Shown: positions 1-8,187, counted from the stretch's first letter. The stretch is DNA of 64,000 nucleotides from Maribacter flavus (GCF_008386635.1 NZ_VUOE01000001.1:248001-312000); one strand, 5' to 3'. Numbers and translations: made by a program. The notes: generated by a model from the sequence alone, not told the origin.

Positions 1-401
1 GCGTCTATATATTCCCCAAATTGCAGATTGGCAAAGTCATCACTTGGACCATAATAATTAATGAATACCGGCCTTACCTTTGGAATGGGATTATGCACGT
101 AGTATTGCTTCAATACTTTGACCCCATTTTCCCCATCTTCAAAAAAATCATCGACCAAATTCGATAACTTGTACACATTCGCCATTTTTTCTTCCTGGAC
201 ACTTGGATTCTCATTTTCGACCGGCTCCATGTTAAGCAGTTTATACACGGCATGAATCCTAAAAATCTCATAAGATAATTTTCCATGCTGCAACTGATAA
301 ATAAGCATGCTCATTTCATTGTATTGTCTTTCGTCACACTGCGAAAGGTCTTCCGGCATGTACAACTTGGTTCCGGTATGAGGGATTTCCAATGTTATCA
401 T
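1..401 (-). CDS. Hypothetical phage protein, 3' end outside window
   Basis: An open frame starts with ATG at 401 and runs off the left window edge, giving 133 residues of a longer protein. Its start overlaps the stop of the upstream gene by four bases (ATGA), which points to translational coupling in the late operon behind the portal gene. The visible part is acidic and soluble, with no signal peptide or membrane segment and no motif I recognise. By position it could be a head-completion or head-tail joining protein; that is inference from context only. Confidence 0.7.
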   Translation of the reverse strand, partial: MITLEIPHTGTKLYMPEDLSQCDERQYNEMSMLIYQLQHGKLSYEIFRIHAVYKLLNMEPVENENPSVQEEKMANVYKLSNLVDDFFEDGENGVKVLKQYYVHNPIPKVRPVFINYYGPSDDFANLQFGEYID

Positions 402-703
402 TTTGCGAATTGTAAACTATAGTTCACAACGACCTTACATTCTTCCATGCGTTGCCTGTATTTGGCATAAACGGCATCAACGATTTCCCTTCTTAGGCTG
501 GGTTTTATGAATTTGCTCCGGGGATTGACCTTGAATTCATCCGTAATGAATTGATAGATTTCCTTTTTTAGCGCTACCCTGGCTTTCGTGCGTTCGATTA
601 AATTATCCTGAAGAGTGGCAGTGAGCTTGTCAATTTTACGCATCCTAAAATAGTCCTTCCATTGCTGGATCCATCGCCTAAAAAAGTCGATAATTGCTTT
701 CAT
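398..703 (-). CDS. Hypothetical phage protein (101 aa), basic and helical
   Basis: A 101-residue, strongly basic protein that looks mostly helical and has an N-terminal segment rich in Trp, Phe and Arg. I recognise no domain. It lies between the 315-aa and the partial left-edge gene, overlapping the latter by four bases, so it belongs to the late operon downstream of the portal. A small head-associated or connector role is possible but unsupported. Confidence 0.65.
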   Translation of the reverse strand: MKAIIDFFRRWIQQWKDYFRMRKIDKLTATLQDNLIERTKARVALKKEIYQFITDEFKVNPRSKFIKPSLRREIVDAVYAKYRQRMEECKVVVNYSLQFAK

Positions 704-714
704 GTATTCTTGAG

Positions 715-1662
715 TTATGTAGTTACGAATGCGTCATCATCGTCAAAACCAAATGTGTAATTCGGCTCAGATGCCTCGATGGATTCCTCCACCTCTGGTG
801 CCACACTTTCCTCTATCCTTAGCAGGAGTCTTTCCGCATCTTGCATAAATTCCTGTGCAGCCCAGGCATATTCGTTCCCCATTGGCGGTTGTTTACCTTG
901 GGTTGTGGTCCGCTCGCCAACAAAACGCTGCAAGACACCTTCAGGGAAAAGTGTTACGGTAAGCCTGCCCTTCATGGCCCATGATAGGGCCCAATACACG
1001 CAAGCTTCCTTCACCAAAGCCAAAAGCTCCGCTTTTTGCGAAGCATCTTCTTTCAAAGCCGTCATTTCGTCTTTCCCAAGCCTAGGAAGTATCGCCATTT
1101 GTTCTGCTTGACGCAAACCCGGAGTAAGCCGTAACAAAAGATACCTACTGTTGTTTATGTCAAAAAACTCCTGAAAATCCTGAGTCTTTGAAACAAAAAG
1201 TGCATTGAGTTTTTTATACTGATCCGTGGCCTTCCAACTGGCCAGACTTTCCAGAGTGGTCAACAATTGATCCAGGGATTGATAATACATGCGTTCCATA
1301 TTATCATTGTCACGATCCAAAAGCCATTCAAATGCCTGCTTCTCATGATCATCCACCCGCATACGACGACCGTTCACCGTGTGACCCACGTCATTTGAAG
1401 GAACATATCTTCTATAAGCCTCGATGCAAATAGCATCTTGAAGGGCATCTATATAGAAAATATTGGGCTCCTGATCATTCCCGGCTTCGTACATGGCCTG
1501 TATCACATCATAGGTTTCCTTTCCGATGATATCCTGAACCGTCAAAGTTGCATTGCGAATAAAGCGCTTCAAATTTTCAAACGAGGTTCCGTTATCCAAA
1601 AAACCTATATGCTCCTTTAATTCGGCATTTCCTGCATTGTTTTTATTGAAAATAAGCTTCAT
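715..1662 (-). CDS. Phage structural protein of unknown function (DUF6712-like)
   Basis: 315 residues, soluble, mostly helical, with an acidic Asp-rich C-terminus (about residues 290-315). It directly follows the portal gene with a four-base overlap of stop and start. Proteins of this size and composition downstream of the portal in Bacteroidota phages are often labelled DUF6712; I assign this from memory of the family's general look, not from an alignment. A head-tail connector or adaptor role would fit the position. Confidence 0.6.
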   Translation of the reverse strand: MKLIFNKNNAGNAELKEHIGFLDNGTSFENLKRFIRNATLTVQDIIGKETYDVIQAMYEAGNDQEPNIFYIDALQDAICIEAYRRYVPSNDVGHTVNGRRMRVDDHEKQAFEWLLDRDNDNMERMYYQSLDQLLTTLESLASWKATDQYKKLNALFVSKTQDFQEFFDINNSRYLLLRLTPGLRQAEQMAILPRLGKDEMTALKEDASQKAELLALVKEACVYWALSWAMKGRLTVTLFPEGVLQRFVGERTTTQGKQPPMGNEYAWAAQEFMQDAERLLLRIEESVAPEVEESIEASEPNYTFGFDDDDAFVTT

Positions 1663-3026
1663 TCCCCTTGGTTTTTGATTCTATCCGATGGTGTGATATC
1701 CTCTTCCCTTTGTGGCGAGATGTGATAAAAACCAATCTTTACGTTCTTGTTAGGCCAATTTGCCCTCAATGCAAAGTTTATTGCCTTACATACTATCATT
1801 TCCGGTATGTCGATACCTGTCTGCAAATATTCCTTCATAGCGTAGATACGTTCAGAACCTCCATTGGAACGCCCTGATTCAGATACATTCCCTAACACAT
1901 TTCCAATTCCAATCCCAGAACTTACCGCATGGTCTGCTCTTTTCGATATTTCTATCTGTGCATCGATGAAATCCTTGACCTTTTGATCAATGACTTTAAT
2001 TTCCCAACCATGCTCAATTAGATTGGTCCCCTCCACCGTGAAGTCCTTGGTAGTGTGCCAAAACTTTCCGGTATTCTCCTCTCCAGATAATACTTTGGCT
2101 ATTTTTTTCAAAAATGCCGACTGCCATAGTACGAAATCCTTTTCCCTAAACTTTTTGCCTTGTTTGGTGGCTTCCTCTTCCATATCCGTTTTTCTATCAT
2201 CCCAGAATTTTTGAGGGGAAATCACATGATACTTAACATTGAGACTGTTTTTGGAAAGCGCTTTTAGTATTAATGGAATTGCGGTTGAACGCCTAAGCCA
2301 TTCGAAGCTTCCATAAATGTCCGGAACAGTGTAGTAATCTGAACAGAAGCTGTACATATTGCTATAGTAGATAGCATTCTTATGTTCGAAGGGATTCTTA
2401 AAATCGAATATTGGATATATTTTGGGATTAAGAATAGCGTTGATCATTTCAAAATTCCAATCGGTCACCACAACGTGCGTTGGTTTAATTTCATTGGAAC
2501 TTAAATCACAGGCTAACCGGGATCTATCGGGCATGCAATGCTCAAGCTTGGCTATCGATGGTTGCCCTACTCTACCCCCACGACTTCTATAAAACTTTGT
2601 GAAAACTCCTTCAATGTGATTGAAGTCCACACATGCTGCAGTAAGATAGTCTTCATAGTCCCATGATTGTAACCACTCCTGGATCTCTTTATCCTCTACC
2701 CACTCTCTAATCAGTACTTTATTTTCTATCTTTTCAATGTAAAGCTTAGGGCCTTTTCCCCATAACCATTGAGTCTTCTTCTTTACCAGTCCTGGAGCTA
2801 TATAGTTCTGTTGAACTATATCTCTTATTTGCTTTGGTAGTTGATTGTCATTGCCATACGGAAATACTCTCCAGTTACCAAGATGGTATTTGTTATCAGT
2901 CCAATCAAGAGTTTGTTTATCCACACGATAAGAATCAAAACTTCTTGGATTGTCCGATACTTCAAAAGTGAATACACTTTCAGCTACTTCTACTATTGCA
3001 TTATCCCCGATGTATTCTATATTCAT
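1659..3026 (-). CDS. Phage portal protein
   Basis: 455 residues, a normal portal length. The N-terminal part has the pattern seen in Bacteroidota phage portals: a segment ending in FPYGNDNQLP (about 56-65), then a helix with KKKTQWLWGKGP (about 82-93). The middle has a mixed alpha/beta wing region, and the C-terminal third has the long helices expected for the stem and crown, including the IPEMIVCKAINFALR segment near 415. Portals form the dodecameric ring through which terminase packages DNA. The neighbours (head-completion genes downstream, terL further upstream across an inserted module) support the call. Stop and start overlap neighbours by four bases on both sides. Confidence 0.85.
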   Translation of the reverse strand: MNIEYIGDNAIVEVAESVFTFEVSDNPRSFDSYRVDKQTLDWTDNKYHLGNWRVFPYGNDNQLPKQIRDIVQQNYIAPGLVKKKTQWLWGKGPKLYIEKIENKVLIREWVEDKEIQEWLQSWDYEDYLTAACVDFNHIEGVFTKFYRSRGGRVGQPSIAKLEHCMPDRSRLACDLSSNEIKPTHVVVTDWNFEMINAILNPKIYPIFDFKNPFEHKNAIYYSNMYSFCSDYYTVPDIYGSFEWLRRSTAIPLILKALSKNSLNVKYHVISPQKFWDDRKTDMEEEATKQGKKFREKDFVLWQSAFLKKIAKVLSGEENTGKFWHTTKDFTVEGTNLIEHGWEIKVIDQKVKDFIDAQIEISKRADHAVSSGIGIGNVLGNVSESGRSNGGSERIYAMKEYLQTGIDIPEMIVCKAINFALRANWPNKNVKIGFYHISPQREEDITPSDRIKNQGE

Positions 3027-3301
3027 GGTATGACAACAAATCCGTTAAACTTGGTTAGCAATGGCAGATAAAACCATTTTGGCGACCCACTTGGTTCCTC
3101 TGTATATCCAATAAGTACTTCAGCCCTTTCGGATTTATCCCTACTAAGCCCAGTCCTAAGAAGAGCCTTGTCCACCTTCTTCAATCCATCCGATTTATTT
3201 TGAGAGTAGTTACATGTAACAAACTCCATTGAAAATGGTGTGGATAACATAGTTAGTTCCCTCATCCTATTGAGGGCATCGTATGTCCTTATTGTATCCA
3301 T
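3023..3301 (-). CDS. Hypothetical phage protein upstream of portal (92 aa)
   Basis: I chose the ATG at 3301 (starting MDTIRTYDAL) over an upstream in-frame ATG at 3355, because the longer start would begin inside a conserved late-promoter-like box and adds a Cys-rich, unlikely N-terminus. The 92-residue product is soluble, ends in a hydrophobic FNGFVVIP segment and has no recognised domain. It overlaps the portal start by four bases. An internal palindrome GTTACATGTAAC lies at 3211-3222. Confidence 0.6.
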   Translation of the reverse strand: MDTIRTYDALNRMRELTMLSTPFSMEFVTCNYSQNKSDGLKKVDKALLRTGLSRDKSERAEVLIGYTEEPSGSPKWFYLPLLTKFNGFVVIP

Positions 3302-3345
3302 GCAATTGCATTTTGATACAATGATACTAATAGGAATTCCCCACC

Positions 3346-3360
3346 CATGTAACATGAACC
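3346..3360 (-). promoter_or_regulatory. Candidate late-operon box (GGTTCATGTTACATG)
   Basis: Read on the minus strand this is GGTTCATGTTACATG. Closely similar boxes lie before three other minus-strand prophage genes (11014-11029, 15071-15083, 22687-22697), each about 45-80 bases before a start codon. That placement suggests a binding site for a phage late regulator. Whether it is a promoter, activator or repressor site cannot be told. Confidence 0.45.
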
Positions 3361-3430
3361 TTAATGTACATGGTGGGTCTATTGGAAGTGGTGTTTAAGT
3401 GCGCGATCATATTTCCCAAACCTGTTTAGA

Positions 3431-3444
3431 TGTGCAATTGCACA
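3431..3444. repeat. Perfect palindrome TGTGCAATTGCACA
   Basis: A perfect 14-base palindrome. The core TGCAATTGCA also occurs at 3301-3310 and, as overlapping copies, at 10993-11010, both close to the ATGTTAC-type late boxes. It may be a protein binding site. The rest of 3302-3645 holds the late box, this palindrome and one hairpin, but no gene I can support. Confidence 0.4.
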
Positions 3445-3491
3445 AACGATTTTCAGCGGGTCGGTGTCTTGATTCATGCAAATCAATTCAT

Positions 3492-3510
3492 AACCCCGCC
3501 TTTCGGGGTT
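3492..3510. terminator. Hairpin AACCCCG/CGGGGTT, possible terminator
   Basis: A 7-bp perfect stem with a five-base loop, followed on the plus strand by a weak T-rich stretch. It lies between the end of the plus-strand module's upstream region and the portal-side late operon. It may limit read-through between the two opposed units. Confidence 0.4.
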
Positions 3511-3645
3511 TATTCATTGATTTTCAGAATGTAACCAAAAATTAAATTTTTCAAATCTTGGATTTTCTCCTATGAAAGGAATAATGTCTGCTTTATTTAG
3601 ATAAGATCTAAACTATTAATTTTCAGTTTTTTTTATTTCTTAAAA

Positions 3646-3677
3646 GTTGTCTAATAGACAACCTTTTATTATCTTTA
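3646..3677 (+). promoter_or_regulatory. Promoter with overlapping palindromic operator
   Basis: A perfect inverted repeat GTTGTCT-AAT-AGACAAC (3646-3662) covers a TTG that sits 20 bases before TATCTTTA (3670-3677), a close match to the Bacteroidota -7 element TAnnTTTG. The first plus-strand gene starts 29 bases downstream. The half-site TTGTCTAAT recurs in the immunity region (34488-34496), so the prophage repressor may also control this module (inference). Confidence 0.5.
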
Positions 3678-3705
3678 AGTATTAGTAATCAAATAGTTAT
3701 ACGTT

Positions 3706-4101
3706 ATGAGTAACACAAAAACAAGCACGTCAAAGGCAGAGGAAAAAAAGGCAACCGAAAAAGTTGCAGAACAGAAACCAACCGCAAACGCTCAAAAAAT
3801 GAGCACAACAAAGGTTGATGAAATTCTGAACCCTAGCGCATCCCACAGGATTAAACGCATGGAAAATTTTAAACTTTTGGCCGAACGCCATCAGTTTTTG
3901 ACCAAGAAAAAAGATGAGCTAGATAAGTTCATTATTTCAAGTGATGGAACAAAAGAAAGAATTGTTCTAAAAAATGCCGAGGGCTATGAGTTCGAGGTGT
4001 CAAATTCCCAAGTAGTTGAGAAGGTCGTTGCAGTAATGCAAAGCGAGTTAGATCTATTCATTGATAGGTCAGAACAAGAGGTACTTAGCTACAATATTTA
4101 A
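3706..4101 (+). CDS. Hypothetical protein, first gene of plus-strand module
   Basis: 131 residues. The first ~40 are a low-complexity, Lys/Thr/Ala-rich disordered tail; the remainder is a helical, charged domain with no motif I recognise. It has its own promoter and palindromic operator just upstream and is followed by a strong hairpin. The composition resembles small accessory proteins carried next to ArdC-like genes in mobile elements, but no function can be given. Confidence 0.65.
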   Translation: MSNTKTSTSKAEEKKATEKVAEQKPTANAQKMSTTKVDEILNPSASHRIKRMENFKLLAERHQFLTKKKDELDKFIISSDGTKERIVLKNAEGYEFEVSNSQVVEKVVAVMQSELDLFIDRSEQEVLSYNI

Positions 4102-4105
4102 CTAG

Positions 4106-4133
4106 ATATGCCCTACTGGCAGGTAGGGCATAT
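4106..4133 (+). terminator. Strong hairpin between first and second module genes
   Basis: ATATGCCCTAC / GTAGGGCATAT, an 11-bp perfect stem with a six-base loop, directly after the stop of the 131-aa gene. It has no good T-run, so it may be a partial terminator or an RNA-processing or stability element that lowers expression of the downstream genes. Confidence 0.5.
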
Positions 4134-4153
4134 TATAACAACTTATCGGAATT

Positions 4154-4375
4154 ATGAGTAACCAAATAAGTAAGGGTAAAACTAACCCTTTTCTACTATC
4201 GGAGCAAGTCAAAAGCATCTTGCATAAAAACGGACTGAGTAAAATCTTCAATTACTCGGATTACGAAATCTTCAAAAATCGGGTTAAGACCGCCTTTAAT
4301 AAAGCGCAGGCCATAGCCGATCTATTCCTAGAGGAAAACACAGAACAAAGCGACTTTAACGAATACATATTTTAA
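4154..4375 (+). CDS. Hypothetical protein (73 aa) in plus-strand module
   Basis: A 73-residue charged protein that ends two bases before the ATG of the ArdC-like gene, so the two are probably co-translated. It has no membrane segment and no recognised motif. It is likely an accessory protein of the same module. Confidence 0.55.
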   Translation: MSNQISKGKTNPFLLSEQVKSILHKNGLSKIFNYSDYEIFKNRVKTAFNKAQAIADLFLEENTEQSDFNEYIF

Positions 4376-4377
4376 TC

Positions 4378-4770
4378 ATGGAAACAGCAGAAAGAAAGGA
4401 ATCAATCCAAGAGAAAAGGGAACGATTAAAAGACCTATCGAGCAGAGCCAAGGCAATTAGGGAGGAACTTTTAAAAAAATGCAAAACACCGCAGGAAGTA
4501 GCAGAACTAGAAGCCATGAGTATTAACGACCTCATTGTAAAGTACATCTATCAAGACGAAAAAAACCAAATTTTCAACACGTTCAAAGGTTGGATTAAAA
4601 ACGGGTTTTCAGTCAGGAAAGGAGAAAAGGCATTTTTGTTATGGGGCAGAAAGAAGCAAACCGTAGAGGATGCCAAAGGCGAGGAAAAAACGGAAGAATT
4701 GGAGTTTTTCCCAGTGACCTACGTTTTTTCAAATCTACAGGTTAAAGCCTTTTCAAATGGTCAAAACTAG
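4378..4770 (+). CDS. ArdC-like ssDNA-binding domain protein
   Basis: 130 residues. An N-terminal coiled-coil-like segment (about 1-45) is followed by a domain with the pattern NTFKGWIKNGFSVRKGEKAF and then FFPVTYVFSNLQV, typical of the N-terminal ssDNA-binding domain of ArdC/LtrC-type proteins (DUF1738 group). Full ArdC proteins also have a metallopeptidase domain, which is absent here. ArdC proteins of mobile elements protect incoming single-stranded DNA and can counter restriction. The gene overlaps the methylase-like gene by 14 bases, so the pair may work together in DNA protection (inference). Confidence 0.6.
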   Translation: METAERKESIQEKRERLKDLSSRAKAIREELLKKCKTPQEVAELEAMSINDLIVKYIYQDEKNQIFNTFKGWIKNGFSVRKGEKAFLLWGRKKQTVEDAKGEEKTEELEFFPVTYVFSNLQVKAFSNGQN

Positions 4771-5401
4771 GGAAGTACCAAGGGAGTTGAAAAACTTCAA
4801 TTCCCTTTTTAATTCCCTTATTTATAGGCACGATGTTAGCACCATATTCGATGACTTTCTAACGGTTTTTATTTGCTGTTTTGCCAGGGGAACACAAGAA
4901 CCGCTATACTTTGAAACTATAAAAAGGTACAATCGAAAAGAATTGGATCTATTCGCAAAAATGATGGGGGAATTAATCATTCTTTATGCCAAAGCCAAAA
5001 ATGACGATGATTGGATCGATCCACTAGGGGACTATTACGAAGTACTAGCCGGACAATACAAAAAATCAAGACTTGGCCAATTCTTCACACCGAAACCGCT
5101 TTGTGATTTAATGGCCGAAATTTCATTGACCGGATCCAGTTGGGGTAAGACCGTTAACGATTGTGCTTGTGGATCGGGTAGAATGTTGCTATCATCAAAT
5201 AAAGTGGTCCAAGGAAATTATTATGTGGCGCAGGATTTAGACCCTATCTGTTGTAAGATGTCCGCTATCAATTTATGTATGCACGGCATACGGGCGGAAG
5301 TCCACCAAATGGACACGCTAAGAATGACTAAGCCACACAGGAGTTATTTAATAAATCCCAAGTTTCACGAACATAAGACCCATTTAATATTGATCAAATA
5401 A
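4757..5401 (+). CDS. N6-adenine methylase-like protein, short form
   Basis: 214 residues related to type I/IIG M subunits: the segment QFFTPKPLCDLMAE (about 110-123) and the SAM-binding motif I NDCACGSGRML (about 134-144), followed by QDLDPICCKMSAINLCMHG. The catalytic NPPY/F motif is not seen; the equivalent place reads INPKF and the protein ends about 14 residues later. Similar short forms are common on Bacteroidota mobile elements, so it may be natural rather than truncated. SAM binding looks possible; methylation is doubtful. It overlaps the ArdC-like gene. Confidence 0.6.
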   Translation: MVKTREVPRELKNFNSLFNSLIYRHDVSTIFDDFLTVFICCFARGTQEPLYFETIKRYNRKELDLFAKMMGELIILYAKAKNDDDWIDPLGDYYEVLAGQYKKSRLGQFFTPKPLCDLMAEISLTGSSWGKTVNDCACGSGRMLLSSNKVVQGNYYVAQDLDPICCKMSAINLCMHGIRAEVHQMDTLRMTKPHRSYLINPKFHEHKTHLILIK

Positions 5402-5402
5402 A

Positions 5403-5516
5403 ATGCAGCTGCAGGGGAGGAATTTTGTTAGCATTGCTTTTGAGGAGTACCCCATTAAAAAAAACCTGAAAACGCAAGCCGTTGCAATAGTGGGAAGGAA
5501 AAACCCGAGAATCTGA
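5403..5516 (+). CDS. Possible small protein (37 aa) after methylase-like gene
   Basis: ATG at 5403 begins two bases after the methylase stop and encodes 37 residues (start MQLQGRNFVSIAFEEYPIKK). Its close coupling is the only support. It could also be decayed downstream coding sequence of the methylase-like gene. Confidence 0.3.
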   Translation: MQLQGRNFVSIAFEEYPIKKNLKTQAVAIVGRKNPRI

Positions 5517-5551
5517 ACGAATCAAGATTAAACAACTTTTTCCAACAGCTA

Positions 5552-5580
5552 GTAAGGGCGAAAAAAAATTTCGCCCTTAC
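5552..5580 (+). terminator. Hairpin GTAAGGGCGAAA/TTTCGCCCTTAC
   Basis: A perfect 12-bp stem with a five-base A loop. It lies after the methylase-like gene and before the next plus-strand gene. The T-run is poor, so termination would be incomplete. Confidence 0.5.
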
Positions 5581-5634
5581 GGGCGGGCTTGGTTTTAACT
5601 TTTCTATTTTGGAAATATTCCTATTTTTGGGAAT

Positions 5635-5931
5635 ATGTCCAAAGCTTCAAAATCTAAAGAAATATTCATCCATAGGGATGGCAAAGCAATCCGCAGTCTT
5701 ATCAAAGAAATTGGGGAAGAAAGGTATTTGGTAGCTCTGGAAGATTCCGGACTCACTGGACAATTAAAACCTAAACGACTTCAAGACTTCTTTCTGGAGT
5801 GGGAGGATGGCTATCCCTATCTATGCCATCAGTATCCCATGGGCAAAAAACGCAGGATTTTAAACATCATTGGGTATCAGAGCATACCTTTTTTGGGTTG
5901 GGAAAGGACCAGAATCAATGTTGAAAACTAA
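5635..5931 (+). CDS. Hypothetical protein (98 aa), last gene of plus-strand module
   Basis: 98 residues with a basic N-terminus and a compact, aromatic-rich C-terminal half (DGYPYLCHQYPMGKKRR). The sequence TCTATTTTGG precedes it by about 30 bases and partly resembles a -7 element, so it may have its own promoter. No domain is recognised; a small nucleic-acid-binding protein is possible. Confidence 0.55.
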   Translation: MSKASKSKEIFIHRDGKAIRSLIKEIGEERYLVALEDSGLTGQLKPKRLQDFFLEWEDGYPYLCHQYPMGKKRRILNIIGYQSIPFLGWERTRINVEN

Positions 5932-6211
5932 AAAAATTAAAGTTATCACCAATTAACCAATTTATATCCATCGTCTATTCCAAGTAACAAAAACACCCGA
6001 ATTACATAAAAAACCCCAAATACATGTAATTTCTTACCAAAACCTTTCAATTCAGCAAATTGTAAACGAAAAAACTCGACTTATTAACACGTAATTGTAA
6101 GTTAACTGTGAACATTGGATGGTTGCAACTCTAAAAATTCCCCGCGCATTATTTGTAATTTTGGGTATTCGAATAAGAATTAGTGGTATAGACGGACTAG
6201 ATTACTAATTA
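5932..6211. other. AT-rich intergenic stretch, nothing recognised
   Basis: About 280 bases without a supportable reading frame, hairpin or repeat. It separates the plus-strand module from the promoter of the structured RNA. Confidence 0.6.
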
Positions 6212-6244
6212 CTTGGATCTGATAAAAAACCAGTCGTATCTTTG
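6212..6244 (+). promoter_or_regulatory. Bacteroidota-type promoter for structured RNA
   Basis: CTTG (6212-6215), a 21-base spacer, then TATCTTTG (6237-6244), an exact match to TAnnTTTG. A perfect palindrome ATGAACAA-T-TTGTTCAT (6251-6267) lies at the expected transcription start and could be an operator or the 5' hairpin of the RNA. Confidence 0.6.
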
Positions 6245-6249
6245 ACATA

Positions 6250-6420
6250 AATGAACAATTTGTTCATTCATGAAAAAATAAAGCCCCTAACTTAGAGGCC
6301 TAGTAATAGATTAAGGGAAAAGTTAATCTTTGAAGCTCGTGGAAACTTAAAGAGGTCCAAACTCTTTAAGTGTAGATAAAAGATTTTCCGAATCGGGGTC
6401 CAAACCCGATTCCCCTTTTT
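6250..6420 (+). ncRNA. Structured small RNA with two GUCCAAA-loop hairpins
   Basis: About 170 nt between an exact -7 element and a terminator, without a convincing reading frame. Visible pairing: the 5' palindrome 6251-6267; a short hairpin at 6283-6297; AATCTTT (6325-6331) with AAAGATT (6379-6385), closing around ACTTAAAGAG/CTCTTTAAGT (6345-6354, 6362-6371); and the terminator GAATCGGG/CCCGATTC (6390-6397, 6405-6412) followed by five T. Both perfect hairpins carry the identical seven-base loop gtccaaa, which suggests a selected binding motif. It is convergent with terL and could act on another RNA or a protein. I do not recognise a known RNA family. Confidence 0.6.
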
Positions 6421-6477
6421 ATTACTTCCAAAAGTAAGGTTTTGGATTCTCCCGTGAAACAATTTTCGATTAAATAA

Positions 6478-8187
6478 TTAGTCCCCCACCACACTAGGCG
6501 CCGTCATGGTACCACGCTTACGATCGTTCGTAATCTTCACCCATTTTTTGCGCCACATCAAGTATTTAAAGGCATCGCTAAAGTTCGTGGAAAACATGGG
6601 CAGTTTTTTTAATGGTAAATCCTCACTGCTTTTGTCCTTCAGTATTTCATTACTTCCTGTCCGCGTATTCTTTTTGACTTTCGTTTTCGCGAGCTCCAGA
6701 CTACTCTTTAATTCCCTGCATTGGTACCGGCAGATTTTCAACCTGGGAATCTGATCATAGTACTCCCCCATCAACTTTTTGGCATAGTTGAATTCCTCAC
6801 TATGGAAAATCGTAGCCTGGTTACGGTTCATCAGGTTCACCTTCCAACCGGTAGCCTCCCCATTCATCTTTTCAATATGATCCTGGATCTCGGTTGCCCA
6901 GTCCTTTTTCAATTTTTGGTATTGGTTTCCGGAACGATCATAATACAGGTTCAGGATCTTTGTTTTATGATGCTTAAAAAAGTCCAGGAATTCAATGGCC
7001 AGTTCCTTACTGCTTTCAGGGGCCAGGGTATACATGTTTTTGAACACGTAGTAATCCCTGCCCAGTTCCTGCCCAAGGACCATGCTGCACATGTTCCCAA
7101 AGTCCATGCCGGCATCTAAGGGAGCGTTGTGGTCAATGTACCTAAGGGCCAAGCTGCTTTCCTCAATTTTCTCGCCAATGGCAAATTTGTTATAGTACTC
7201 ACTGATGACACCATCATGGTAAAAATGATGGTCCTGCAGATTCACATAGAATTTTTCTCCTTTTTTGAGTTCGGCCTTCAGGGATAGAATTGAGGCCTTA
7301 AATTCCTCGATACCCAAAGCTTTGAGGGAATCCGTAAAAAATCCATCGGTAAGAACGTCCACATTCACATAGGAACTGACAATAAAAAAGAAAGTGGAAT
7401 CCCTTCTACACCGCACCCAACGTTCCGTCCACCGAATTAAATTTCGCTTTAGGGCCTGTACCTTTTGTCTGTTATTGTCCTTAATTGCATTGTAGAGCTC
7501 CTTTTTAATCTCGTTCATGACCAGAGCCGCTTGGAGAGCTGTCTCTATTTGCTCCCGGTCCATGTTCTTTTCCTCCTCCAATATCCAATCATAATCCCCC
7601 TCGGCAACGTTTGGCATGTCGGTAGTGAACGTCCGTCCGCGATAATACACACTATGTCCAAATCGGGTATATTCGCCCCTAAGCGCAGGCGTAAGCTTTT
7701 TGAGTTTGTCAGGATCCGTATATCGGACTTCATCCCCAAAAATATGTTGATATGAATTACCAGCTGACCCCGTAGGTTGGTCCATGGATACTAGGTTAAA
7801 AAAACATCCGTTGAAAACCGAAATCGTATGTTTATAGTTTTGGACGGGCTTGTAAGGTAACTCAAAATGGGCGGGAGGCCTTGCATCGGTAACGTAGTGG
7901 GTGCCCTCTCTCCATCCCTTTCGTTCCCAACCCTCCAAGAGTGTTGGCACCACGTTCTTTAAAGCATTGACATAGGTATCCGCAACAAACACCTGATAGC
8001 TTCCAGGCATATCATAAATGATATCCATGGACCGCTCCGCTATGATATCAGAAGTTTTGGAAGTTCCCCGCCCACCAACGAACATTAAATCCTTTGGGGA
8101 AATCAAGTCGATGGCCATTTTTATCCAAGTGGCAAATCTGCCTTCTACATCTATATCCTTATGACTTACGTGCGTCTTCCTGCTCAT
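6478..8187 (-). CDS. Terminase large subunit (TerL)
   Basis: 569 residues, a typical TerL length. The N-terminal ATPase has a Walker A GGRGTSKT (38-45) and a Walker B ending GDE (about 151-153). The C-terminal RNase H-like nuclease has the acidic residues in DAGMDFG (about 355-361) and YYDRSGNQY (about 415-423). TerL binds TerS and the portal, pumps DNA into the prohead and cuts concatemers. The start overlaps the 208-aa gene by 29 bases. Downstream, instead of the portal, comes an oppositely oriented module (3.6-6.4 kb), which is unusual. Confidence 0.92.
   Translation of the reverse strand: MSRKTHVSHKDIDVEGRFATWIKMAIDLISPKDLMFVGGRGTSKTSDIIAERSMDIIYDMPGSYQVFVADTYVNALKNVVPTLLEGWERKGWREGTHYVTDARPPAHFELPYKPVQNYKHTISVFNGCFFNLVSMDQPTGSAGNSYQHIFGDEVRYTDPDKLKKLTPALRGEYTRFGHSVYYRGRTFTTDMPNVAEGDYDWILEEEKNMDREQIETALQAALVMNEIKKELYNAIKDNNRQKVQALKRNLIRWTERWVRCRRDSTFFFIVSSYVNVDVLTDGFFTDSLKALGIEEFKASILSLKAELKKGEKFYVNLQDHHFYHDGVISEYYNKFAIGEKIEESSLALRYIDHNAPLDAGMDFGNMCSMVLGQELGRDYYVFKNMYTLAPESSKELAIEFLDFFKHHKTKILNLYYDRSGNQYQKLKKDWATEIQDHIEKMNGEATGWKVNLMNRNQATIFHSEEFNYAKKLMGEYYDQIPRLKICRYQCRELKSSLELAKTKVKKNTRTGSNEILKDKSSEDLPLKKLPMFSTNFSDAFKYLMWRKKWVKITNDRKRGTMTAPSVVGD

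Noticed and set aside
6250-6420. Type III toxin-antitoxin RNA
   Set aside because: Two hairpins share a loop, but there are no direct repeats as in ToxI and no toxin gene follows the terminator.
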